A stretch of DNA of 64,000 nt. Origin: Hofstenia miamia. Lineage: Eukaryota; Xenacoelomorpha; Acoela. The stretch lies in NCBI GenBank assembly GCA_004352715.1, contig SCFE01000086.1, forward strand, positions 293,801-357,800, in the 5' to 3' direction. The position numbers were made by a program, and so were the translations under genes. This document shows positions 8,781 through 19,816 of the stretch, in pieces (the first letter of the stretch is position 1; each line of letters starts with the position of its first letter). The notes under the pieces are model-generated. The model ran no database searches. It was not told where the DNA came from and saw only the letters and a list, made by a program, of their open reading frames with translations.

Positions 8781-10655
8781 CACTAGAACAGCCAAGGTGG
8801 GTCATTTGACCCATTCACCTTTATTCGGCTCCATTATTTCTAAAGTACTGCATACAAAATTATGAAACTTTGTGACTTTTCATATTTTTGGATGATGAAC
8901 AAAAATGTACTAATCCAGTAATTATCGATTTCTTCTTATAGACGTTATGATCAGATATCACTTTAACAGCCAGAGCGGGTCAATTGACCCTATATATTTT
9001 GTAGTATTTATAAACATGATAAATATAGCAACATCAACTTTTTATGATAGAATTTTAAACTACTTACAATAATTCATAGTGTAACAAAATCAAAATTTAT
9101 TTCAATTCTTAACTAGTTTAGCAAATAAAAATTCAATAACTCAACATGTAGGACAACAGTGTAATCTTGTTGATTGTTTGCATTTACTGCAGATTTTAGC
9201 CATACAGTTCCCACACGTGGGTTTGTTACAGGCTATACAGAGAGTAGAAGTCTTATTCCTTTTACAGTGACTGCGTACTTCACAACGAATACGTTTATTC
9301 AAAGAATGTGATTGTGCGTTAGTGATATCCTTCTCTGACCTCTTTTTTCGAAGCTTGTCAGTAAGTTCCCGAGACAACTGTAGCAAAAATTCCCGGCGGG
9401 AAATTTTACATCCAGAGACTTTTTTGTAAAGAATCCATGAATTTATTCCACTTATANTAACCACGTGTGTACCTAAGCTAGTTTGCCTAGTATCGTCACG
9501 CCCAACATATGGTATAATATTGATACAGTACTTGGAGTCCAATTCAGTCGCCATCCAGAACTTAATACCAAACTTGTCTGGTTTGTTTGGCATATACTGT
9601 AGAAACTTACATCGAGCTTTCGTAGGGAACAACTGTTCATCAATGGCTATCGACTCCCCAGGCACATAAGCTTTTTGGCTATTTTCAACAAAGCGATCCA
9701 ACACTTCGGATAGTAAAGCAAATTTGTCTGTTTTCAATCTCTCTGATCTATGTGAGCGTACATCAAAACGTATGAACTTTTTTAGCTCACGAAAACGATT
9801 CCTTGACATTGTATTGATGAAAATATTCGATCCATACTCATTTGACCAGAGTAAATCAAGAGGGAAAGTATTTTGATTCATAAGTCCTCGCATAAAAAGT
9901 AAACCAATAAATCCGTCTATTTCTTCTATTGTGAATAATTTTTGAACATTTTTATTTCGAGCAAAGTCATTCGTACAGTTCAAAATATGGCGTAAACAAC
10001 CGTCGTCTATTAGAAGACGCCATGCGTCCACTGGAGATTTGATATTTCTGCAATATGGACTAGGTCCCTGTTTAGCTCTGAAAATATTATGAGCAGGTAA
10101 TCTTCCTACTGGTCCACTAGTAACGGTGATCCAATTAGTTCCATCCTTTGATATAGTATTTGGCGTGTCACTTGCTTCATCTATACTATACTGAGTTTCT
10201 GTAATATCTTCGATATCTCCATCACTCTCGTCTTCGTTATTGACAACATAATCATCATCTACAGTATTTTGGCATTTATCAGCAGTTTCGGATTCAGTGC
10301 TGCTTTCTGATTCATCACCACTATCATCCTCATCTAGATTTGTAAAATATTCGATGGCTTTTTCAGCTGTGATACGTCTATTCATGATTGCAAGAACTTG
10401 TAAGTATAACAATATACAAAGAGTACTTCAAGTACAAATACGTCAAAACTATGATTTCGTCATAATTGACAGTAATGACGTCATGAAATCATCAGATGTC
10501 GAAAGTAATAAAATCATTGGATAAATATTGTGTAATTTTTACGTTATGTCAATTTCATTAAATAAATATAGTTGTCTAAGCCTTGTATTGTATGATAGGG
10601 TCAAATGACCCATCTTGGCTGTTCGAGGTATATTCATACATCGGCTGTTCTAGTG
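8781..10655 (-). mobile_element. piggyBac-family transposon with both ends and TTAA duplication
   Basis: TTAA occurs at 8777-8780 and 10656-10659. The ends are CACTAGAACAGCC (left) and GGCTGTTCTAGTG (right), a 13-bp inverted repeat typical of piggyBac. A second internal copy of GGCTGTTC lies near the right end, and GGGTCA(A/T)(A/T)TGACCC palindromes lie near both ends and once more near 8976. The transposase frame is on the minus strand. The element sits in the terminal-exon array between the second DUF4806-like exon and the psq exon. Confidence 0.85.
9141..10412 (-). pseudogene. piggyBac transposase, internally deleted
   Basis: The 423-residue frame starts MLYLQVLAIMNRR (a second Met gives MNRRITAEKAIEYF) with an acidic N-terminus (DEDDSGDESESS), then the DDE_Tnp_1_7 domain: PVDAWRLLIDD, FIGLLFMRGL, LLWSNEYGS, FIRFD, then AIDEQLFPTKAR (first catalytic Asp), FGIKFWMATE and GRDDTRQTSLGTHVV. 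At the N at 9457 it jumps directly to SGINSWILYKK, so the segment holding the second and third catalytic aspartates is absent. The C-terminal cysteine-rich domain (CIACNKPTCGNCMAKICSKC) is intact. Either a true internal deletion or an assembly collapse at the N; as written it cannot be an active enzyme. Confidence 0.85.
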
Positions 10656-10659
10656 TTAA

Positions 10660-11040
10660 ACCGTCGTCATTATCACAATTGTGTACATTTATTGCAAATC
10701 AAATATTTACATTTGCACCTTGATGGAAACAAGTTTATAGGGTATTTTCAGTTGGTTGACTTTTTATTCAAAGGCGTGCTTCTCGTTTTCTAACTCTTAA
10801 TTTACATTGAAAAAATGTGCATTTATTGTATTTTGGATAGTAGGGAAATAGAACGGGACGGAATCGAAAATCCAATACCAGCATTTATGAAATTGTTTAA
10901 GTGCACAAATAAACCCCCTTTGCTCAATTTTTGGAAGGAGGCACTTCCTACACCAAAACTCAAATTTTGTAAATTAACTTGATATATTGAGTTACTAGAT
11001 AAATTACTATCATTGTCCCTTGCTGTTTAGTTCTACATTT
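10660..11040 (+). other. Non-coding stretch between piggyBac and the psq exon
   Basis: The first 134 bases carry an open frame that would have continued from the left flank before the piggyBac insertion (discussed as a finding); the rest shows no gene-like signal. Confidence 0.4.
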
Positions 11041-11046
11041 GTTTAG

Positions 11047-11288
11047 GCATGGGAATGTACGTCAAAAAAGCTAGAGGATATCGGTCAAATGAAAATTTGC
11101 TAGAAGCAGTAGAAAAAGTCTATAATAAGGAGCTTTCTTTTCGACACGCTAGCATGATTTATGGTATTCCAAAATCAACCATTGAATATTCTGTCAAGAA
11201 ACGCAAACTAAGAGAATCCATAGAGCGTAACAGCAACACAGGGGCTTATTACCCAAATGCTCCTGTATCGAAATTTTGTGGATTCTGA
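11047..11288 (+). CDS. Alternative-type terminal exon: HTH_psq (pipsqueak) DNA-binding domain
   Basis: An acceptor GTTTAG (ending 11046) opens the exon in the shared phase. The product is about 80 residues. The core (roughly residues 11-50) reads YRSNENLLEAVEKVYNKE, then LSFRHASMIYGIPKSTIEYSVKK: first helix, turn, and the A-x-x-Y-G-I-P-x-S-T recognition helix that defines the pipsqueak HTH. Insect psq domains bind GA-rich DNA and occur in BTB proteins (Pipsqueak, Bric-a-brac, Ribbon). Here the domain is a stand-alone exon beside zinc-finger exons in the same phase. The tail ends VSKFCGF; stop at 11286-11288. I infer it is spliced to a distant BTB exon rather than translated from its own ATG at 11049. 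Confidence 0.75.
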
Positions 11289-11588
11289 TTGAAGTGAATA
11301 AGTTTATTTACTTAAAATCTAGCAATATCAATCAAACGTTGGAAATCCTTTTATAGTTTGGATTCAGGTCCACTTATCTAATACATTCCTTGCATTATCA
11401 ACTGTTACATGAAAAGTCTTACAGGCGAATTGTTTCGAAATCAAAGATATTTTATTAATTAAAGACGTTGGATTTATTATATAACACTTAAATCTGAATG
11501 GTGCTAATTATTAAAGAAAAATTTGAGTTTTATATCGTTTATCAATCTTTGTGAATTGGTAACTCTGTAATTCATTAAAATAATTTAG

Positions 11589-11767
11589 ATAAAAGACTTC
11601 ACCAGTGCGAGTTTTGTTCATATTTTACTACCCATAAATGCAATTTATCCAAGCACTACAAATGTCGACATTCAAACGAACGTCCCTATTCTTGTTCCTT
11701 TTGCAAATCTAAATTTAAACTTAGACATCATTTGCAGCATCATGTAATTAATTTGCACAGTTTGTAA
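11589..11767 (+). CDS. Alternative-type terminal exon: paired C2H2 zinc fingers (IV)
   Basis: It has no ATG in the frame. The acceptor AATTTAG ends at 11588; the exon has the shared phase. It encodes KRLHQ, then CEFC-x12-H-x4-H (SYFTTHKCNLSKHYKCRH), linker SNERPYS, then CSFC-x12-H-x5-H (KSKFKLRHHLQHHVINLH), SL and TAA at 11765-11767. Zinc ligands are complete; the last finger has a five-residue His-His spacing. It follows the psq exon by about 300 bases. Assignment as an alternative 3' exon rests on phase, acceptor and lack of a start codon. Confidence 0.75.
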
Positions 11768-12151
11768 ACGTTAGAATGAATTTGTTAAAGTTAATTTGTT
11801 TTTGTACACAGCGAATGCTTTTTCGTCATTTTTATATTTATACGGATTTTTTGGAATTCTTTTGTGAGAAATACTATCTTTTTTATTCTACTGATATTAT
11901 ATTATTTATTTTTCTAAGTAAAGCTCGAGGAACAGCTAGCAAAACATTAAATAGGACTTTTCTGAAATATGGTTGGAGCTGTTTTTTATGTTTGTAAATC
12001 ATTTAAAGAACATCTTTCTTGAGGTTCTACCATTTTTCGAAAACGAATTTCAACTTTTAAATTATTTTAACTAGTCGATGAATTTATAGGTAAACGACCT
12101 TATAATTTGCATGCATTCAAAAATTCTCTTTTGTGATTGTGTTATGTTTAG

Positions 12152-12327
12152 CTCGATCTTTGCAATATTCCTGCCCATATTGTTCGTATTTTTCTCATTG
12201 GAGAAATACCACTTTACGCCACATCAATGCTCTACACGAAGTAAACCCGATCACCTTCAATTGCCCCCAGTGTCCTTATACTACTAAATACAAATGGCGC
12301 CTGCGCAACCATGTATCCACTCATTAA
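12152..12327 (+). CDS. Alternative-type terminal exon: paired C2H2 zinc fingers (V)
   Basis: The acceptor GTTTAG ends at 12151 and the phase matches the other modules. Finger 1: CPYC-x12-H-x4-H (SYFSHWRNTTLRHINALH); linker EVNPITFN; finger 2: CPQC-x12-H-x3-H (PYTTKYKWRLRNHVSTH). The stop (12325-12327) directly follows the last zinc-ligand histidine, so the protein would end on the finger itself. This is the last recognisable module of the array. Confidence 0.75.
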
Positions 12328-12950
12328 TTTTGGTTCAATTTTAAAGTTACCTTTTTTACAATAGTTAGAAATTTTCAATGACAAAAAGTTTAGTAATATG
12401 TTGCACAATATTTTTACCTTAAAATATATTAGCAATGTCATTTAACTGGAGAAATCCTGTTAAATACATTGTAGCGTGTTTTTAGGAAAGTGCTAACTAT
12501 AAATATCTTTAAAGAATTATTTTAAGACATTAAAATTTGCAAATGTTTAAATAGAAATATTTCACGAATACGATTAGTGCATCACAGTGGAAATTCATTT
12601 TTGTATAGTGCCGTTGTCTTATAAGTATTCAAACAACTGATCGCATATGTAGATTATTTGGAAGAGGATAGTCATGGCATTTAAATTATTTTCAAATAAC
12701 AGTTTAAACACTTAATTTTTTGTTTCCTTGCTTAAATCAATAATGATTTTGCTTTAATTAGAGATTATATGCTACAAGTGGGTGATATGAATGAGTTCGT
12801 AATTTTGTCGGAACTCAAAAACCTGTTCACTTCGCTTTGTCATAGTTCTTGATCAAATAGTTAAATACAACAATTTTTTCTCAGTACTATTCTAATTTTA
12901 GAATCTCTTAACGAGTATCCTAATTTTGAAATACCTTATCATTACTAATG
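12328..12950 (+). other. No gene seen
   Basis: AT-rich sequence past the last zinc-finger exon; no further phase-matched module exon or repeat recognised. Confidence 0.5.
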
Positions 12951-13043
12951 CAAAGTCCAGATATCAATATTATTGAAAATTTGTGGAATATGGTTAGTGC
13001 TCGTGTCCAAAGGAAGATTAACGAAATGCATACTTCGACTTAG
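12951..13043 (+). pseudogene. Fragment of a Tc1/mariner transposase C-terminus
   Basis: The frame QSPDINIIENLWNMVSARVQ followed by RKINEMHTS matches the SPDLNPIENLW block that carries the third catalytic acid of Tc1 transposases. It stops at a TAG; downstream sequence in other frames resembles the usual tail. No terminal repeats are seen nearby, and it differs from the Tc1 copy at 5.3-7.7 kb. Confidence 0.6.
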
Positions 13044-13631
13044 GAGTCGTTTTTGACATTTGGAGATACGTCTACCTTTGCACAATATTAGAAGTCTTTA
13101 CGATAGTTTTCTAATAAATAACGACTTTTATTTTCAAGGAACATAACGAAACATTAATGCTTTCAAGATTTAGCAGGTAGTCTTATAATAGAAATATGCA
13201 AGATATTGCTTTTATTCTATTATTCAGCCACTGCGAATTCAATCATGGCCAACGACTGTATAAAGCATATTTTTCGCAAGGGTTTGTGCTTGGGTCATTA
13301 AATCAATGCTTCTTTTAGTATTTTAAAACTGAAAGAACATATTCTGCTAAAAATTTTAAGTATTCGTTGTAATTTTGAGCAGTGTTTTTCACCATTTTGC
13401 AAATTTTGAAAATATTTTTAAATGCATGTTTGATAGAAACACTGTATATAAAATCATTTATAATTCAGCCTATAGTTTGTTCATACGGTTTTTATTATGA
13501 TAAGCCTACTGCAGATAACTAGTAAAACAAAAAAGCAGCACAAATTAATCTATGCTTTAGTTTGAAAAATAAATGTAAATAAAACTTTTCAAATCATGCG
13601 TTCTACACCCATGCGTAATTTTTTTTATTTT

Positions 13632-15529
13632 TAACAATAATAATAATAAACTTTAATTAAGCTTACAATACAGTAAACTACACTACAAACTACAAAACTA
13701 AAAAATAAAAATACTAATAACATGAGAAATATCGATCTGGGAATATGGTCTTTGATGAGAATAATTTCGGTGGATTGTTTTTTCTTAATTTTAATTTAGC
13801 GTATTCAGTTCTTTTGCTAATAAATTTTTATTGGATATTTTTGAGAGTATTTAATGTGTTGTTGTAATGCTTTGTCTTTTGCTTTAATGATGTTAAAAAT
13901 ATTTAATTTTTTAGTAATAAGTTTATATTTAAACGCTTTCTTGTATATGTTGTTAAGCTTAGATAAAGATGTTTCTGATTGGCCTGCATATACTTGTATA
14001 CCGTAAATTATAATAGAATTAACTAGGGAATTAAGTACAATTTCAGTTTCATCTTTTTTAATAACAAACATCAAATAATGAACACATAAGTACAAATGAG
14101 TTTCAAGAAAAGCGCATGTCAAAACCAATATCAAGAACCTTTGTTTTCTACAGGAATATATGAGGCAACTTTCAATTCATCAGTTAATTCCACAATGCAA
14201 ACATTAAAACTTGATTTAAAATCACAGCATCTTCAGGCTAGAAACGAATGTGATTGGCAATCATTTACTTCAATAACTACCGACACATGCAACCCCTTTT
14301 TAGCCAAATATGTCTTCTACACTTATTTTCTCATCAGAAAACCACTGAATGTTATCCGCGATCAAATTTCGATTAGCACAATCTGAACAAGTCGCAATGA
14401 CAACAACTTCGACATAAACTTGTCTAGAAATTACAACAAAGTAAAGATCTCGTCCATGCGTTCTTGTTTATCTAAAGTCCTTAGTACACAAGCGGCATTA
14501 TGTTGAATAATTATCCATATTATTGATTGATACAGAAATTCTTTTGCTCGTTTATCGCCAGATATATTTACAAGTTTGTCTCCTAGATCTTTCAAAAAAC
14601 TTTTCGTCGAAGGTCCGCAATTTCCTTGAGTATCGAAAGCAAGGGGTTGGAACAAGTAGCCGCTGTTGGATATTTCGGTATACTTTGCAGCTTTGCGCTC
14701 CTCGGCCTCTGATGTGATTAACGTCCCGACAAATGCGACTAGGCGCCAGTGAATCCACAACGGTGACGTCCCACACGAGAGATTTAAAAAAATCTTTTTA
14801 CTTTTAATATTATATAGAAATTTCTCATTGATCTTTTATAAACTTGAGCAATGTTTTTTTAAATGAAAGCTTATTTATGGTAAATCCAAGATATTTCATT
14901 GTTGTTACTGAGGAATAGCAATCAATTTTAGATATATTATCAACAAATTTTCTCTTCAATGGTATAGTCATTTCCAGCGACTTTCCATAATTAATTTCAA
15001 ATTTGTTTTCTTCATACCAAGATTTGATCTCATTATTAATTAAATATGTTAAGTCTAAATTTTTTAAGAGTTGGAAGACAAGTCAGTGTATCATCAGCAT
15101 ACTTAATAAAACCATTTGTAATATTTAAAGAATCAATACAGAAATGGACCACAAACGGAACCTTGAGAAACACTTTTGTTGATCTTTTCCATATCCGAAA
15201 GTCTGCTATTATATTTAACCATGTGTTGTCTATTCCCAATAAAACTGTCAAGCCAATTAATGATGTACGGATTTAAATGTGTTGCTTTATTTTTCAAATA
15301 AAATGTAGAGATATACATTGTCAAATGCTTTCTTTATATCAAGGCTGATTAATCTTACATAATCATAATTTTCATTTTTGTATGACAGAATTCTATTTTG
15401 CAGTTCAATAACAGCATTTGTTCGGAATCCATTCTGATTCACATTTAAATGATTATTGTAGATATCTTTGATGTGAAAATTAAATACAAGTTTTTCAAAA
15501 GTTCTTGACACTATTGAAACTCGATTCAT
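13632..15529 (-). mobile_element. Degraded LINE reverse transcriptase (minus strand), itself interrupted
   Basis: From right to left: SRTFEKLVFNFHIKDIY and NQNGFR with IELQNRILSYKN and RLISLDIKKAFDNV (RT motif with catalytic Asp region), then INWLDSFIGNRQ and SVSQGSVCGPFLY, then KYADDTLTCLPTLKK (YADD box), and, after an interruption, LVNSIIIYGIQVYAGQSETSL and NNIYKKAFKYKL (thumb/C-terminal region). The left end at 13632-13650 is an ATA/TAA repeat, which on the minus strand is a TTA-rich microsatellite 3' tail typical of CR1/L2-like LINEs. Multiple frameshifts; dead copy. Confidence 0.65.
14431..14760 (-). pseudogene. C-terminal fragment of a second retroelement polyprotein
   Basis: The frame includes EAEERKAAKYTEI, then FQPLAFDTQGNCGPSTKSFL, KDLGDKLVNISGD, and a tail with IIIQHNAACVLRTL. 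This resembles the region after the reverse transcriptase in a group of invertebrate non-LTR elements, where a PLAFDT/PFVxET block is followed by a helix and an NA-rich C-terminus. It lies between the YADD part and the C-terminal part of the flanking LINE, suggesting nested insertion. Family identity is from pattern memory. Confidence 0.4.
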
Positions 15530-17335
15530 ATCCTGAGAAACAAAATGCGTCTCATCAACTGCTGTGAACAGACAAGAATATATGCAGCATTTAGAGTATC
15601 GAAAATATCAATCGAGAAACAGCCAAATTCGTAGATATTGCCAATGCATGTAATGATCAGTATATTACACAAGTTCAGTGATCTTGGTGCAAATTCTGAG
15701 ACCACTAAAACATGTTTGCATTTTGATTTGAAAATAAATTATATAAAAACAAATACTAAATTTTGGGGAAACACTTGCAAACGCTAGAAAAAACTTCCAG
15801 CGAGTGATCGCAAAGCAAAGAACTTAAATGTACTGCTGTCGGGATGTATTTTATCTCCATGGAAATATAGTAGTATAAATCTTTTAAAAAGTGTCTTGTT
15901 CCGATAACTGGAAAATAAGGATGTGCGTTATTTAATCATACAGAATTGATTGTTGTATTAGTGTAAAGTATCTGAATAGAAAACACTTTTTGAAGGAAAA
16001 ATAAACTCATTAAATTATTATACTCTCCATTAAATTGTCTAATAAGCTATTCTCCAAAAAAGAGGGAACTTTGATGTCCGTGCGTATTTTATCAATAGAA
16101 ACAGCACAAAACATTTGAAACAAGCATTTCTAAAGGAATGAACAGTTTTTCTATAAAATTATTGGTTGATCTAACTCCTGAAGTTAGTGGCAGTCCGGGC
16201 TTTTCTTGATGTCCCTAATGCTAATTACAATCCTTAGAATTAAATTTCTGTATAATTAAAACCCAAAAATTTTCTTTAAAACGTTTGAAATATTGCGAAT
16301 GTCTGTTAAACAAGGATATTTTATTGATCTATAATGTATGAAATTTTTGCGAATTAAAATTTATCCGCCAAAATGACGTTATATACGTTATGAACCATTT
16401 TGGAAGCTATTCTGTTACAGTTTTGTTTTCTTAAAAATATTTGCTGGAGTTATTAACAAGTATTAAGGGTTTCCGATTAACTGCCAAGTGTGTTTGAGCT
16501 AATTGCTTTGGTATTGTTTTAACAAGACGCTTATTAATTACAGAAAACTCAAGCTAAATGTGAACGATTGTACCACGTTACTAAAAATTCGAACATTTTA
16601 TTCTCAATTTTGTGGGTTTACATTGAAATGCTTACACTTCTTGTACGGTCTTTTAGCTTTCTTGGATATAGATACAATATATGCATCATAAATTGTTTGG
16701 CAAACCTTTCCATAGTGCAAAAAAATATGTATTGTTTCTTTGGAATGTCGCAATTTTTTGAGAATGGCTCTAATTCCACCACTATATCTAAATCAAATGT
16801 AACTCACTAAAATGTTGCAGTTCCTGCCCTATATTAATTATTTCACCTTCAGCAAAAAAAACTGAAAAATTAATATTTGGGCAACAGTTTACCCTATAAC
16901 AAATAATTAGTTTGACCACTCAATTGGAGATTTTTACAAGTCATTCCACCTTGCCTCTACATCGCCGAAAAATTGTGATCATATTTTGACAAGTGCTTAA
17001 TAAGCTAAACTGCATAGTGAAATTTAATAAGATGTTACTTAGTCATACATTTCTAAGAGTAAAAATGTTTTTTTCTAGGAACACATTTCACAAGGTACTC
17101 TTGAATTCTCTTTTCATTGTTAATTATTTAAATCGCAACGGGAACAACTGTCGTGAATAATGAAATATGCTAATGATACGTGGACATAAACAATGTATGA
17201 ATTTGAAAAAGAAACGCATCATTTACTCAACATGTTTCGGAATGCCACTGCCAATATAAAAAATTTCCCTACTATAATATTCACAAATTATTCATTAAAA
17301 TAATATTTTTTATAAACATCTTTAGTAAATTTAGT
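15530..17335. other. No gene seen
   Basis: Long AT-rich stretch. A weak finger-like frame near 16544 is out of phase with the module exons and lacks ligands, so it is not called. Confidence 0.5.
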
Positions 17336-17339
17336 TTTT

Positions 17340-18050
17340 TGTTTAAGCTGGATTCCTTTAATTCTATATAAATTCATTTCATGATGCTTAGTTGAAAATT
17401 ATCATTTGCCTTGGATACCATTTTATATATAAATCTTATATCACAGTTGTTTATATGATCGAAGATTGTCGATTGATTTTTGTGTTCTGTAATTCTTTAT
17501 TGTAAATTTCTTGATGTCTTTCCAATATATTGTGCACCACGGTTGCAAGTAATTTCATATACTACTTTGGAAAAGTTTCCAATCTTAGTTTCTGTCTAGT
17601 TCTATTAGATGTCTTAGTTTATTGGTTTTAAGTAAAAATCTTTAAAAATGATGGAGTGATACTTTTTAGATCGTTTGTAGTATTTTTAGTTTATATTAAG
17701 TCTTCTAGTTTTTCTTCAATAATTCTATCAACTATATATGTTAGATATTCATTACTCCTTACTATATCTTTAATCTTTATGATTGATTTATGAAGTTCTT
17801 TCTAATTTTGATCAATCATAAAATTTCGATGCATCAGACCTTTGATCATGGATTTCTTGTATGCAAAAAGTGTGTTTGAATGATAATCAATTACTAAATG
17901 TGTTACGGTTGGCTTGTAATATGATTACATACATTTTTCCTTTATTTTTTCAATGTTAATGTTCAGAAATGGTAATCTTTTGTTGTTTTCTTCCTCGATG
18001 GTAAATTGAATTGCAGAATCTAAAGAATTCAAGTAAGGAAATCTTTAACA
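17340..18050 (-). pseudogene. Penelope-like retroelement fragment with GIY-YIG endonuclease
   Basis: On the minus strand from 18045 downward: SAIQFTIEEENNKRLPFLNI, a stop, SYYKPTVTHLVIDYHS, KGLMHRNF, and IIEEKLEDLI, the thumb-like region of Penelope reverse transcriptases (FTxExE..LPFLD, YRKPT). Further on, VVYEITCNRGAQYIGKTSRN, a stop, then RITEHKN and FDHINNCD: the Y-x-I-x-C ... YIGKT ... R-x-x-EH signature of the GIY-YIG nuclease fused to Penelope RT. Several in-frame stops make it a pseudogene. Confidence 0.7.
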
Positions 18051-18062
18051 GTATATTCTGTA

Positions 18063-19178
18063 GAGATGTGCCGGTATCCTGTAAAATCGGCAGTTTTACA
18101 ACCGAATATCCTGTAAAATTTCACTTGTTTCCGGATTTTACCGGATAACATATTTTGAGATAAAACTTGATTTAAAAATCGAATTTTCGAGGAAAACTAT
18201 ATTTTATCCTTGATATGGAAGTTGTCATGCAACAAAACCAGTTCTTTTGATATATCAGGACGTAGTCTATTTAATAAAAGAAAAAAACTTAAAAATTAAT
18301 TCTGGATTGTGACTGCTTTAAATCATTTGAACTAAAATTATATATATATATTCAATTTCAATTAATGTATTTCATGACCTAACCCCAGAGAAATTTAATT
18401 GCTAACTAATTGTTGACCTGACTGGCCATATATATGCTTGCACCTGGAAAAATATTAAAAGAACTATATACATTATTTCATGGATTTTGCAAGGCACAAC
18501 TGTTGCAAAATTGTACCATGCTTATTCAAGCAATATATATTAGGGTTGACAATCCTATCATAAAATATCAAAGTTGTTCAATGTTTGACCAAGTTGAAAT
18601 TCCACCAGATGTTGTTATTACTCCCACTCGTGATCGTGGAAATCATACCTGTAAAATAAACGCCAATATCGAGTCACAATTAGAAATTAACTGCTTCACT
18701 GCTATAATGGTGTGAAGGGGTAATGGAAATTTAATCGGAATTGTATGCTAGATTACGAAAATGTCAAGCAACATCGTCTGCACATGAAAGAAATATCTCT
18801 ATACTGAGAAAGCTCTTGGCCTATAAGAAATCTTAACCACAATAATACAATATGTAGAAATGTATATGCTGTTATTATAATTTAGTGAAGTATTTGCTTT
18901 AAAAAATTGACTTTTATTATGTAAGAGATTTTGTAATTGTTTTATAGCTTGTTCTCAGTAATAGAAAAACGTTTTATATTGCTCAAATCATTTTGAAAAA
19001 TAAATGGTCATACTTAGGGAATATTTAACTAAATTCTTTCTTATTTTCGTCATAAAAAAGTCATATTTCTTGTTTCCCTACTAATAATATATTTGCCGGT
19101 ATCCGGTAAATTATCCGTCAGTCAAAATATCCGGAATTATCCGGTATATTCAATTCACTATCCAGATCCAATCCCTAA
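18063..19178. mobile_element. Probable non-autonomous hAT-like element (CCGGTATCC family)
   Basis: Left end GAGATGTGCCGGTATCCTGT with repeated CCGGAT/CCGGTA motifs. The right end has the same motifs inverted (CCGGTATCCGGTAAATTATC, then TCCGGTATATTC) and closes ATCCAATCCCTA, a degenerate mirror of the left end. No clear target duplication found. The frame at 18434-18715 has no recognised domain. It lies directly upstream (minus sense) of the Penelope fragment, which it may have truncated. Confidence 0.4.
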
Positions 19179-19816
19179 TATTTTGATATAACTAGTATAT
19201 CAACATATCGAGCATAGTAATGACATTTATTCATTATTTTGGCAAAAAAATATTTTTAATTTGTAAATATCATAGTTGTAAACTTTTTGATAATGTCAGT
19301 GGCATGCCGAAGCATTCTGCAAAAATCCCAATAAAACACCCATAAATTTAAACATGAATTGCTGTATTTTTCAGCTATTCTACATTGAATAATGTATTTT
19401 TGATAACTCAGTGTTCGTTCAGATGAGCAAAGATCAGGTGTGTGAGTCTAGTATAGGAGGCGATTCTGAATCTTATATAGTTAAGTAAAATCTTGCTACT
19501 TATCTAAGCTTTTTGGAGGGGAGATTCTTCCGATATGATAGATCAAAGTTTTCATCATACATAATTTAGGTGGCATCCTGTATGTCTATCTAATATTCTA
19601 ACTGAAAGCAAAATATTACATTAAACAATCTTCGACTTTTGTGTTTGAATAAAAAAACTATAAATCATTGTTAGGGGAAGACTCTCCTATATTATGGGGG
19701 GGGTTCAGATTGAGCATAGCGTTAATAGATTTTGAGCCGTGTTTAGAAAAATTTTTAGAATCATGAAAATTTTTTGAGCGATCTCAGGACAGTTTAAGGT
19801 TAGTTGTAATGTGAAA

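Noticed and set aside
13204-13300. Phase-1 frame after TATTCAG (TANSIMANDCIKHIFRKG)
   Set aside because: Only about 23 codons with no recognisable domain; acceptor context alone is not enough.
16544-16810. A possible further finger exon (AKCERLYHVTKNSNILF) after a CAG acceptor
   Set aside because: The open frame would be entered in a different phase from all module exons, the array phase hits a stop after three codons, and most zinc ligands are absent.
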